Shown: one piece after another, positions 1 to 10,544 of the stretch
Position numbering within the stretch: the stretch's first letter is position 1
Layout: every line of letters starts with the position of its first letter
Origin: Poa pratensis
Lineage: Eukaryota > Streptophyta > Magnoliopsida > Poales > Poaceae
Assembly: GCA_947311845.1 (NCBI GenBank)
Contig: CAMZMU010000059.1
Span: 43,098,982-43,162,981, forward strand
Direction: 5' to 3'
Length of the DNA: 64,000 nucleotides
The notes under the pieces: generated by a model
The model's input: the letters and a program-made list of their open reading frames with translations, nothing else
Told to the model about the DNA's origin: nothing
The model's database searches: none
Program-made: the position numbers and the translations under genes

Positions 1-249
1 GAGAGCCTAATAGAACTACTTCTCCCCCTTTGGCATCGAAACACCAAAAAGGGAGAAGAGCGATGCTAACGGAACCCAAGGCGATCACTCGTCGTCTTCA
101 TCATCGTCGGCATCACTGTCCTCATCATCACCACTCCCATCATCATCTTCAGCATCACTTGCTTCACACTTCTTCTTCATCATCATCACTTTCTTCTTCA
201 TAGCGCATAGGAGCCTTGCCGGTGTTGCGAGAAGAGGAGGGCATGGAGG

Positions 250-1660
250 TCACCTCGGCATAATCAGACCAATGAAATGTATCCTCATTCCACTTGTCAA
301 GAGAGATAGTTGAATCGGATGGCGGAGTTTCGGGATCACCTCATTGCGAGGAGGAGTGGTACCACCATTGCTGATCTTGCGCATTTCCTTCATCATCTTG
401 GCTTGGTTGGACAAGATCCTCTTGTTAGTGACATAAGTTTGATGATTTTCCTTGTGCAACCCAACACCCATACACATCATGGCCCTTTGCCACCAAGAAA
501 CTTTCTTCAACTCCTCGTTGACTCTTTGTTTGCCACCTTGATCCCAAGAGGGTGGAGTGGCATTTTTCCTTCTTGCCCTAGGAGCTTCTTGCTCCTCTAT
601 CTCTTCATAAGAGGCTGGAGTAAGGTGATGGCGGAGTACTTGAAGGGTGCCATATGTGTGTTTCTTGAAACGAATTGATTGAGATTGGGAATCTTCTTGA
701 GAATGAGCTTCATGACATAGGGAGCATACATAGGATTCTTCCTCTCGTGAATAGCAATGTTGATCTCACACTTGATAAAATCCATGACATCAATCTCAAA
801 CCCTTGACAATTCGGACCGGCAAGGTATGTCTTGTGGCAATGGTACATGAGGTTGACAAGAGCTCCACGGATAGCATCCGTATTCCCGGCTTGAGGTGCA
901 ATGCTCCAACGAAACATGCGAATCAAGATGTTGTAGATGGGCTTGAGTCCTTTGGTGGTAGCAAGGGCACCCCCTCTAGCAGCAAGAGGGGCAAGGATCT
1001 TCTTATCATAGGCCACCTTCAACATGCATCCGGTGACCAACGGGTTCATTCACACCTTTGAACACATACCCCAAGCTTCTCCAAATTCTGAAAGTGTGCA
1101 CTAACTTTGAGAGGCCCCGTCATCCATGTCATTTTGGTGTCCTCCTCATCTCCAAGCACAAGAGTGGCAAAGAACTGTTGGACCATGTCAATATCATAGT
1201 CTTGTTGGGTGGTAATAAGGGGCTCAAGACCAATCTTCCTAGCAACCCATAATGCATCCGCAAAGTATGTCTTCTTGGCCAACACGTCAAAGTTCAGCGG
1301 TTTTTGAGGACACACAAGAGCTTTTGGGTCCAAATTGGCATATATTTCCTTCATAATGAGCTCTTGCTCCTTTCTCCAAAAGTGACCATCGGTGGAGTTG
1401 TTTGGCATGTCATAGAAATTCTGCGCCCTCATTGTCCGAAATTCTTCCTTGTTCAACCCCTTCAAAGTGGTCAAGTTGTCAAACTTGGCCTTCTTGGCCC
1501 TTTCTTCTCGAAGGAGGCAGCCTCTTGCCTAGCCCTTCTAGCATCAGCAGCCTGTTTCTGCTTAAGAGCACCACTCTGCACATGCTTGTCTTGTTCTTCA
1601 TCATAGATCAAATAGTCTCGACCTTGGAGCTTGTTCTTCTTTGACTTCTTAATAGTCGAG
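250..1660 (-). pseudogene. Extra ORF3 downstream of pol in the SIRE-like element, frameshifted
   Basis: Reading right to left, a Ser/Lys-rich start (YPGPSSSSSTIKKSKK near 1655) leads into a charged region. After a one-base slip near 1490 comes a 142-residue frame (1046-1474, with TYFADALWVARKIGLEPL). After another slip near 1046 comes a second globular part (597-1049, with GLKPIYNILIRMFRWSIAP), then an acidic Asp-rich tail encoded by GAT/GAA repeats at 90-210. This resembles the 'putative plant transposon protein' ORF that SIRE/Maximus-type grass elements carry in the env position. No signal peptide or membrane helix was seen, so an envelope role is unsupported. Its function is unknown. Confidence 0.6.
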
Positions 1661-1680
1661 GATGAGGATGAAGGACCGGG

Positions 1681-2913
1681 ATACTTCTTGCTAGCTGTGA
1701 AACAGGATTAGAAAGGTAGCATTGAGGTAGGCATACATGTCCATGGAATTTCAACGAAAGAAAAAAATAGAGGAATTTCTTCTCAGGTTTGATCTAGACC
1801 GGAGTTTCCGGTCTCAGGGGGCGGAGATTCCGGCCATACCGGAGTCTCCGGCCAGGAAGGCCGGAGTTTCCGGCCCTGAGGCCAAAACTCGAACCTAGGT
1901 CAAAATTTGAGGGGAAAATCACACTAGCAATTTTCTAGATAGTGCATTGCCATCCTAAAGGTTCTACACCACGAGATTCTACAAGAACTACTCTCAAAAC
2001 CAAATCTAGGATGAAACCCTAGAGGAAAGAGAGAGTGGTACCCGTTTCCTTCATGGTGAGATCCAAACGGAGAGGAGGAAGATCCCCAACGCTTGGGAGG
2101 TGGAGGAGCCGGTGGCACGGCGGATTCCGGCGGCGGGGAGCGGCCGGAGACGGTCTTGGAGCAGTGGCGGCGACTGGGGAGAGGTTGGGAGCAGGGGTGT
2201 GTGGAGAGTTATGAGAAAACTCCCCACCCCGATCCCCTTTTAGAATCCCAGGAAAAACGCCGCGTCCGGAGTCTCCGGCCTAAAGCACCGGAGTCCGGTT
2301 GTACCGGAGTTTCCGGGCTTTAGGGCGGAGACTTTGGACAGACCGGAGTCTCCGGTGTTTCACACCGGAATCTCCGGACCCAAAACTCCAAAACTGCCAG
2401 TTTTAAATTGGGGACATGTATGTTGCAAGATGAGCACGGCTTTTAGATAAGATGGCTTAGGTTTAGAACAAGTCACTGATGGTGGGATACACACTAGGAA
2501 TTGCAAGATGCAAATATAAAAGCCAATTCCAAGTTTTTCTCCCAAAAACACCATAAAGGTCTAGAAAACCCAAATAAGTCTGTTAAACCCAAATAAAATC
2601 AACTCTTCACAAAGAAGAGGGCGGTGGCCTAGGCCACCATGTATGAGTGTGTGGTGTGACACCGCGAAGATATATCTTGGGTTCACGGCCACTACTCGTC
2701 ATTTAAGCTCATAATTCATAAAATGAAAATATAGAGACAAAATGAGTTCTTGCTATCGGCATAATGGGGGGAGGGATAGACCAATGGATTAGGACCGCAC
2801 TCCCCCTATGTCCATGCCTACATCCAAACCAAATTACTATTGTCTAATATGGGTAGGTATGCAAGAAGTCCACTAAGTCCAATTGCTTATGTCCACCACA
2901 TTTAGTTCTCCTC
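1681..2913 (-). other. Non-coding spacer of the Copia element between pol and ORF3, with CCGGAG palindromes
   Basis: No credible ORF is present. From about 1797 to 2390 there are about ten copies of words such as CCGGAGTTTCCGG and CCGGAGTCTCCGG, the same family as in the LTR at 9465-9830. Purine tracts GGGGGAG occur near 2766 and 2808. A GC-rich island lies at 2080-2300. The region could hold a promoter for ORF3; this is inference. Confidence 0.6.
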
Positions 2914-4473
2914 TCAACTCCTTGAATCTTGCTTCACCAAGAGGCTTTGTGAACATATCGGCGAGTTGATGCTTGGTGTTGACATAGTTGATTGCAATAT
3001 CACCCTTTCAACATGATCTCGAATAAAATGATACCGGATCTCAATATGCTTGGTCTTCCCATGAAGTACCGGATTGTGAGCAATTTTGATGGCACTTTCA
3101 TTGTCACATAAAAGAGGCACTTTGTCACAAATGACACCATAATCCTTTAAAATTTGCCTCATCCATAATAATTGTGCACAACAACTTCCGGCGGCAATGT
3201 ATTCGGCTTCGGTGGAGGACGAGGCCACACAATTTTGCTTCTTGGAAGACCAACTCACAAGAGACCTACCAAGGAATTGGCAAGTACCCGAAGTTGATTT
3301 TCTATCCATTTTGCAACCCGCCCAATCCGCATCCGAATAACCTACAAGATCAAAGCTTGTCCCATGGGGGTACCAAAGACCATAGTTAGGAGTATCTATC
3401 AAGTATCTTAGAATCCTTTTAACCGCGGTTTCATGACTTTCCTTAGGACTTGATTGGAATCTTGCACACATACCCACACTAAACATAATATCCGGTCTAG
3501 ATGCACAAAGGTAAAGTAAAGATCCAATCATAGAACGATAAAGCTTGGGATCAACTTCCTTACCCTTCGGATCTAAGTGTAGATCCGCCTTAGAGTCCAT
3601 GGGAAACTTATATGGCTTGGCGTTGTTCATATCAAATTTCTTGAGCATGTCTTGAATATACTTGGCTTGACATAAGAATGTTCCTTCACTATATTGGTGG
3701 ATTTCAAAGCCAAGAAAATACTTCAATTCTCCCATCATGGACATCTCAAATTCCTTGGTCATTAGCTTAGAGAATTGATCACTAAATTCATGGTTAGTAG
3801 AACCAAAGATAATATCATCAACATATATTTGGCATACGAAAAGCTCTCCATTTATCCTTTTTGTGAAAAAGGTGGGATCGATTACCCCAATTTCAAAACC
3901 ATGGTCTACTAAGAACTCCTTGAGATGATCATACCAAGCACGTGGAGCTTGCTTGAGCCCATAAAGGGCCTTATGTAGTAAGTAGACATGGTTAGGAAAT
4001 TTAGGGTCTTCAAAACCCGGAGGTTGTTTCACATACACTAATTCACTTAGTGGACCATTTAGAAAAGCACTTTTAACATCCATTTGATATAAGGTAATGT
4101 TATGAGTAGATGCATAGGCAATCAATAAACGAATAGATTCAAGTCTAGCAACGGGGGCATAAGTTTCACCGTAGTCGACTCCTTCGATTTGGGTGTAGCC
4201 TTGTGCAACCAATCTTGCTTTGTTGCGAATGACTTGACCATGTGAGTCTTGCTTGTTCTTGAATATCCACTTGGTTCCAATGACATTATGTGATGTGTCT
4301 TTGGGTCTTTCAACTAATGACCATACTTTGTTGCGCTCGAAGTTGTTCAATTCTTCATGCATGGCCGCAACCCAATCCATGTCTTCAAGAGCATCATATA
4401 CCTTGAGAGGTTCTAAGCTAGACAAACAAGAGACATGACCACAAAAGTTAGTTAATTGATTACGTGTGGACAC
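2914..4473 (-). CDS. Copia pol, reverse transcriptase and RNase H part
   Basis: This 519-residue open frame encodes the Ty1/copia RT (RVT_2 family) and RNase H. Visible motifs are VIGTKWIFKNK, ARLVAQGYTQ, YQMDVKSAFLNG, the catalytic YVDDIIFGS, and RNase H DADWAGC, SSTEAEY and CDNESAI. The N-terminal linker belongs to the integrase-RT junction. The last ~25 residues leave the family consensus after IRDHVE, consistent with a small indel near 2990, so the natural stop is probably lost. It is the best-preserved part of the element. Confidence 0.87.
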   Translation of the reverse strand: MSTRNQLTNFCGHVSCLSSLEPLKVYDALEDMDWVAAMHEELNNFERNKVWSLVERPKDTSHNVIGTKWIFKNKQDSHGQVIRNKARLVAQGYTQIEGVDYGETYAPVARLESIRLLIAYASTHNITLYQMDVKSAFLNGPLSELVYVKQPPGFEDPKFPNHVYLLHKALYGLKQAPRAWYDHLKEFLVDHGFEIGVIDPTFFTKRINGELFVCQIYVDDIIFGSTNHEFSDQFSKLMTKEFEMSMMGELKYFLGFEIHQYSEGTFLCQAKYIQDMLKKFDMNNAKPYKFPMDSKADLHLDPKGKEVDPKLYRSMIGSLLYLCASRPDIMFSVGMCARFQSSPKESHETAVKRILRYLIDTPNYGLWYPHGTSFDLVGYSDADWAGCKMDRKSTSGTCQFLGRSLVSWSSKKQNCVASSSTEAEYIAAGSCCAQLLWMRQILKDYGVICDKVPLLCDNESAIKIAHNPVLHGKTKHIEIRYHFIRDHVERVILQSTMSTPSINSPICSQSLLVKQDSRS

Positions 4474-4555
4474 ACCCTTACGAATACTCCCAAGGATATT
4501 TCTTTGTAGTGTTGGAGATGATCCAATGTTGATGCACGCCGAATGACTCGGCGTT

Positions 4556-6180
4556 CTATGGCTTGACCAATTGTTTCACCAACACGAACATCTTCATCAT
4601 TTCCTTCATCTTGTTCATGGTCAACCCGAAGTGGAGTTCTTGGAGATGGGGGTTCATCATGTTCTTGTTTCCACTAGAGTTGGGTGGGTCTTGACCATTA
4701 TCTTGTTCTTGTATAGCTTGTTGATCAATGGTTGAGGTGGATGGTTCAACTTGAGTAGAACTTGTTCCTTCTTCTTGAGTGTCCATAATAGGTTCTTCAA
4801 TAGGAATAAGTTCCCCTATGCCCATAGTTCTTATGGCTTGAGGTGGAGGTACATCACCTACATTATCATGATCAATATGCTCCGCTTGGGAGCCATTATC
4901 CTCGACAAACTCCACATTCATAGATTCTTCAACACATCCGGTGGATATGTTGTAGACCCTATAAGTGTGGGAGTTTGCGGCATATCCAACAAAAATACCA
5001 TCAAAAGTTCTAGATTCAAATTTAGCAATTGGGCAACCTTTAATGTAAACATGGCATTTGCATCCAAATACGCGAAAGTAAGAGACATTTGGCTTTTTAC
5101 CGATAAGGAGTTCATATGGTGTCTTTTTCATGAGAGGACGAAAGAAGAGCCGGTTGGAGTAGTGGCAAGCGGTATTGATGGCTTCGGCCCAAAAGTTATA
5201 TGGGGAATGAAATTCGGCCAACATAGTTCTTGCCATATCAATAAGAGTGCGGTTCTTCCTTTCGGCGACACCATTTTGTTGAGGAGTATAAGCAGCGGAA
5301 TATTGGTGTTGAATGCCCTCCCCACTTAGGAAATCATCCATAGTGTAATTCTTGAACTCCGTACCATTGTCACTTCTTATTGCAAAATCTTGGAGTCATA
5401 TTGGCGTTGAACTAAGGTTGCAAAGTCAATGAATATCTTTTGAGTTTCACTCTTCCTCTTGAGGTAGAAAGTCCAACAATATCTTGTATAATCATCCACA
5501 ATCACCAAACAATATTTCTTGCCACCAAGACTATCATATGTGGGAGGCCCAAAGAGATCCATATGAAGGAGCTCCAAAGGCCTCTCAGTGGAGATAATGC
5601 TCTTCTTGGGGTGATTCTTTTCATGCATCTTTCCGGCTATGCAAGCACTACAAGGACGATCTTTGGAAAAATTAACATCGGTTAGTCCTACCACGTGTCC
5701 ACCCTTCACAAGAGTTTGCAAATTTCTCATACCGACATGGCCTAGCCGGCGATGCCAAAGCCAACCCTTGTCGGATTTAGCCATTAGACACGTGGCGATT
5801 TGAGTGGTCTCTTTCGAGAAATCGACCACATACAAACCGTTTACACGAAATCCAACAAAGGCTACTTTAAGAGATTGAGTGAAAAGGATGGTCACGTGGT
5901 GTTTATTAAAGATAACGGTGTAACCGACATTGCATAATTGACCAACGGAAAGTAAATTGTATGAAAGGGATTCAACAAGAAGGACCTTCTCAATGGATAA
6001 CTCCGGAGTGATCACTACCTTGCCATATCCCAATACCTTAAGTCTTGCATTATTCCCGACGGTGACATGAGAAAATGTGAGTAATTGATTCAATAGGCCC
6101 TTTACTACTTCTTTGCTTCCGGTCATGTGAGATGAACACCCACTATCAATGAGCCATGAAGATCCACCGGAAGAAAAGTC
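4556..6180 (-). pseudogene. Copia pol, protease and integrase part, frameshifted
   Basis: The retroviral-type aspartic protease active site appears as LIDSGCSSHMTG at about 6125-6160. Next are the GAG-pre-integrase zinc-finger region (WLWHRRLGHVGMRNL and CSACIAGKMH) and the integrase core: D in HMDLFGP, D in the SDNGTEF region near 5365, and E in NGVAERKNRTLIDMAR. A one-base slip at about 5377 separates the first integrase half (5377-6126) from the second (4556-5341). The Ser/Gln/Glu-rich linker to RT ends in another frame at 4556. Integrase inserts the cDNA copy. Domains are clear; the reading frame is broken. Confidence 0.83.
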
Positions 6181-6190
6181 CTACAAGGAA

Positions 6191-8667
6191 TCAAGTCTTT
6201 GTTTTAGGTACCCATTGTGAAATGGGTCCTCTTTTGTTAGTCACAAGGGTCTTTGGAACCCAAATAGCATAGTGATAATCATCTCCATATGAAGTGCCAA
6301 CATATTTAGCAAAAACACAACCATCTATAGATTTCATAAGAACATATGAAGGGTTGTATTTTCCCGCAAAGTCATTGTGAGTGGCATTGCCCCTTGTGGC
6401 ATCACCACTCGCAATGGTAGTCTCTTTTGCTTGTGCGGGCTTGGCCTTCTTCTTGTTCTTGTTCTTCTTTTTCTTCTTGGCAACATAACCAAGGCCCTCC
6501 TTCCCTATGTGTAGCTTTTGCGCTTGCAAGAGCTCATAAAGAGGTTTCTCACCTTGAGGGCTAGAGGCCTTGGCAAGCTCATCCTTCAACCTAGCATTTT
6601 CCTCAATGACATTTGCATGATCACAAGAAGAAGTGGAGGAACTAGGTACATCAATTTTAGTAGATTGTATTTGAAGTTGTTCAAAAGACTTGTTGAGAGT
6701 AGAGTGTTCACTCTCCAAGGCCTTGTGAGCCTTGGTGAGCATCTCTAGCTCTTCGGCTAGTCTATTATGACCAACACCAAATACGACCTTTTGTTTCTCT
6801 AAAACCTTGTATTTAGCAATAGCATGGTCACGTTCTTTAATGATTTTAGAAAGAGTTTCATTTTGAGATTCATCAATATTCTCAAGCTTCTCCTCAAGAG
6901 AAACTCGAAGCTCATGCTCTTCCTCAATAGCCATGGTAAGGGAAGCGATCTCATTAGCATATTCTCTTTCAAGTCTCCCCTTTTCTTCTAGGAGATCTTG
7001 TGCCATGCTATATTGATCATAAGAATCTCAAGCCGAATCTTGCATTCACCTTGCAAGTTAGTCATCAAGAAATCCAAAGCAACATTTTCTTCCTTAACTC
7101 TAAGACTCATAAGTTCATGCATTTCATTCATAGTCTTAGAAGGAGGGGAAGGTGGTACCTCGGAGAGCTTGGCCATGAGGCACGTAGCGTGTTTGGTGGT
7201 GACATTATCATTGGGGGATTCAAAAGAGAAGGGGTTGTCGATGAAGCAATGGCTAAAGCGGCCACTCCACTTGTGGTTGTTTCTTCTTCATCACTCTCCT
7301 CCCCGGACATATATTCTTCTTGTACCACCAACACTTTGGAAGGTAGCTTCTTGTTGGAGATGAACTTCTTGAAGTAAGGCTTGTGGGAGAAGAACTTGAA
7401 GCTTCCTTGAGAATGAGTCTTCCTCCATGTTCTTCACGGTTCTTATAAGGGCATTGGCAACATAGTGGAATTGATCTTGGCAATTGAAGCAAGTCTTCAT
7501 TTTTGGGTTGCCCACCTTGTAACCACTTGATTTGTGCTTTTGATCCACATAAGCTTTAGCTTTTGATGGATTCTTCCAAAAGGTCTTTGCCATGAGAGCC
7601 ACATAATCTCTATGAGCACTCATGAGTTCATCGGGTGGCAAGTAACTTCCCTCTTCATGATCTTGGTCTTCATCTTGTTCCACCACCTTGGCCTTCAAAG
7701 CAAGTGAGGAGCTTTGGGCCATTCCAATAGCTCGGGCACGAGAGTCTCTAGCAATTTGGGCTTGGACCTTGTAAGATTGCATCTCTTGCATGACTTCATT
7801 TGAGGTCAAGGTGTCATAGTTGTGCTTTCCTTGGAGACTCTTCAAGTCGGTCTCTTCAAACGGCATGAGGGCATTCACATACTTCCTCTTGATGTAAGTA
7901 TCATCCACATGTTTAGCACCAAGGTCTCTATATGCGGAAGCAAGAGCCTTGAGCCTTTGATACATCTCCTCATGAGTTTCATCATCTTTCTTGTAGAAGC
8001 CTTCAATTTGATTGCTCATGGCTTCATATCTATTTCTCCTCATGCTCTCATTTCCAACGAACACCTCCGTGAGAGTGTTCCATGCTTCCTTGGCGGTGGT
8101 GCAATCTTCAATGTGATGAATGTTCTTCTCACCCACGCAACACGGATCACATCAAGAGCGGTGGAATTTAGTTGAGCTTCAACTTCTTCTCGCCTTGTCA
8201 AATCATTTTCATCCACCGGGTTGAATCCATCTGCAATGATCTTCCAAAGACCTATGCAACCACTTTTCAAGTGAGATTTCATAGAAGATTGCCAACGGGT
8301 AAAAAAGATGCATTAAGACTAGGTGGAGCTCCTCTTAAGTGTATAGGAGGATGAGGGATAGGTAGGTCGGGAGAGTAGGCAAAAGGAACTCTAGCATTTT
8401 CTCCCTTCCCATTAAGTGTTTTAGATGGGGATTCATTTTTATTTTGGTCCACCCCCGGATCCCTTTATCCTCGTTCTCCTTTAACTCCACTTGAGGAATT
8501 TCCAGAGAAGGAGGTGATGCGGTTACCTTTGCTTCCGAGAGTTTTGCTATCATTTCACGCAACTCATCCATTTTGGTTTCCATAGAGGTCTTCAAGTTAG
8601 TGAAGTCCTCCATGGAAACCGAAGTGGCCGGAAGAGCAAGAGGGTTCCCATCGGCATCGAAGGCCAT
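6191..8667 (-). pseudogene. Copia gag, frameshifted
   Basis: Gag is the nucleocapsid polyprotein of the element. It starts with MAFDADGNPL at 8667 and runs through at least three frames. An N-terminal part (8335-8667) is followed by a UBN2-type gag core (7291-8136, with EAWNTLTEVF and TYIKRKYVNALMPFEE). A zinc knuckle begins CFNCQDQFHYVAN, but the reading frame slips before its last cysteine. A coiled-coil, Lys-rich C-terminal region follows (6191-7006, including a KKKKKNKNKKK run). The long coiled-coil tail is known from SIRE-type elements. The frame changes near 8335, 8136 and 7430 mean that no full gag can be made. Confidence 0.8.
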
Positions 8668-8704
8668 ATTTCTCTTAGGCGGTTAAGCCCGAATAAAGAG
8701 CCGA

Positions 8705-8717
8705 GGCTCTGATACCA
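8705..8717 (-). other. Primer binding site of the Copia element (initiator tRNA-Met type)
   Basis: The minus strand reads TGGTATCAGAGCC, the usual plant Copia primer site complementary to the 3' end of initiator tRNA-Met. It is 2 nt inside the LTR and fixes both the element's orientation and the LTR inner boundary. Confidence 0.88.
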
Positions 8718-8719
8718 AT

Positions 8720-9979
8720 TGAAAGGATCGTATGGCCACCTAGAGGGGGGGTGAATAGGTGCTACTCCAATTTTTAACTCTTTTTCGATTAAGGCTTGAC
8801 TAAAAGGTAAATTCTCTAGATATGCAACTATGGTGAATTTACCTATATGACAAGTTAAGTCTAAACAAGATAAGATACAAGTAGTAAATAACTAGAAAGG
8901 AATAACCGATATGAAAGCACGCGGAGACAAGGATGTATTCCCGAGTTCCTCCTTTTTAGGGGAGTACGTCTCGTTGGAGGGGTGTGAGTTTCAAACTCAA
9001 GACGCCACAAATGGCCTCACCCTATTCTCCGATGAACCTCGCACAAAAGCTCGGTCCACCTTTCTTTATCGGAATCCTTCAAGGCGGAATCCGGAGCCCT
9101 TACAACAACATGAGGCTCAACCCACAAAAGGATTGGGGGCTCTCAATCACCACAACACCTGCTACACAAAAGTAACAAGCAAGTGAGAACAACAAGATGC
9201 CTAGGTTTTCCTAGTGGAAACCCTAGGCTCAAATCCCTCAAGTGAATGAGGGGAAATGAAGAACTGCTTGGTGAAGATGTAGATCCGGGACTTCTCCTTC
9301 AATCCCCAAAGATCAACAAGTTTGGGTGGAGGGATTGGGAGATCTAATGATTCTTGAGCTTGCAACAATGGTGTACTTCAGATCTGGGCGAGCTCAAGAG
9401 CTGGAGGTAGGTGGAGGGGTATTTATACCCCTCCAGAAAACTAGCCGTTTTTCAGTCCACTAAGTCCGGAGACTCCGGACCGGGAGGCCGGAAAGTCCGG
9501 ACCGAGTGGAGACTCCGGACTGGCTCCGGGGTAACTCCGGTCGCGATGCAGCGGCTGCCGCCGCGATGTTCATCTTCTTCGCAACGGAAACTCCGGTCTT
9601 GGTGTCCGGAAACTCCGGTAGGGCCGGAAACTCCGGACACTACTCCGGGACACGCCGTCGTGGGAAGATCTTTGATTCAAAAAATCTTGTCTGGGGCGGA
9701 GACTCCGGTGTTACTCCGGGGTAACTCCGCACCCCATACCGCGGCTGCCGTCCTGAGGAGCGTTTGCTCCAGAATTTCAAATTGACCGGAGACTCCGGCC
9801 ACAGAGACCGGAGACTCCGGACTGGATAGGCAAATGCAAGCTTCTTTTTCTTGTCGAGTGTTTCGATGCAAAGTGTAATTGTATCATTTCATTCCTGCAC
9901 CACTTAACATCATATTAAATAATTCCTAGTGTTGTTGCCTAACACACAAAACATAGGGGACATAAAATATGTCCTTTCA
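8720..9979 (-). repeat. 5' LTR of the SIRE-like Copia element
   Basis: On the plus strand the LTR opens TGAAAGGA and closes TCCTTTCA, so its ends form 8-bp inverted repeats with the canonical TG/CA. The primer site lies 2 nt beyond the inner end. A TATA-like sequence (TATAAATA on the minus strand) lies at about 9421-9428. A cluster of palindromic CCGGAGACTCCGG-like words occupies about 9465-9830. Length is 1260 bp. Confidence 0.85.
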
Positions 9980-10125
9980 CAACTAAAGGTTCCTTTCCGG
10001 TTTAGACTTTACAGGCAAGACAATACAGTGACACTTTAAACTATTGTTGCTAAAGTTCTACTAATTACCTATTCAATTTAGATATTACAGGTAAGATCAT
10101 ACCGTGACACTTTAAACTACTGTTA
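9980..10125. other. Short spacer with a ~79-bp tandem duplication
   Basis: Two related stretches, about 10003-10050 and 10081-10128, share TTACAGGYAAGA and GTGACACTTTAAACTA. They probably represent former intron or 3' flank of the SPC25-like fragment. No gene is seen. Confidence 0.5.
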
Positions 10126-10272
10126 CTAGAACAGTGATTCAGATTGCGATTTTTCACCTTCAAGCTGATGTGATATGGCATTGGCATACTCGTCTCTCCT
10201 AGCCGTCTGATCCGAGACCAAGCTGCTGAGCTGCTCGTTCGTTGTGGTGGCATTCAAAATGGACTCGCGGGT

Positions 10273-10516
10273 TGTTAGAGTACGTGATGAGCCTGGACCC
10301 GTTAGTTTTAGGGTTTGCTTAGGGGTCAAGTAAGCCTTACTTGGGAGTCAAGTAAACCTCTCTATATATGGAGAGGAGATGTATCAATCTAATGAGGCAA
10401 GAATTAAGAAGGAAAACCCTTCCCTCTTGCCCGGCCGTGGGAAAGGACCCCCACGGCCGGCTCTCTCGCGCCCTCGCAGCTCTCTCTTTCCCGCTCAAAC
10501 CCTAGCAGTCATAACA
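10273..10516 (+). repeat. 5' LTR of the small Copia-type element
   Basis: 244 bp, TG...CA ends, preceded by CGGGT. It contains a TATA-like CTATATATGG near 10362, and the primer site follows at about 10519. Confidence 0.9.
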
Positions 10517-10544
10517 TCTGGTATCAGAGCTCTCAGGCTCGATC

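Larger units (their letters stand above)
1..9979 (-). mobile_element. SIRE/Maximus-like Copia LTR retrotransposon, 5' portion (3' LTR outside window)
   Basis: The element reads right to left: LTR (8720-9979), tRNA-iMet-type primer site, gag, protease, integrase, RT and RNase H, a ~1.2-kb spacer, then an extra ORF at 597-1660. The order PR-INT-RT-RH defines Copia. An additional ORF after pol and a long coiled-coil extension of gag are typical of the SIRE/Maximus lineage. No second LTR is visible before base 1, so the 3' LTR lies left of the window and the target duplication cannot be checked; the right-hand candidate is CAACT at 9980-9984. Several frameshifts in gag, pol and ORF3 show that this copy is not autonomous. 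The family name is inferred from architecture. Confidence 0.88.

Noticed and set aside
21..32. Polypurine tract marking the 3' LTR border
   Set aside because: AAGGGGGAGA on the minus strand is suggestive, but similar tracts occur near 2766 and 2808, and no TG of an LTR follows within the remaining bases.
597..1049. Envelope glycoprotein assignment for the ORF downstream of Copia pol
   Set aside because: Only the position is envelope-like; no signal peptide, membrane span or cleavage site is visible.
1690..2760. Possible second (3') LTR of the SIRE-like element
   Set aside because: Apart from the CCGGAG palindromes there is no alignable similarity to 8720-9979 and no TGAAAGGA/TCCTTTCA ends.
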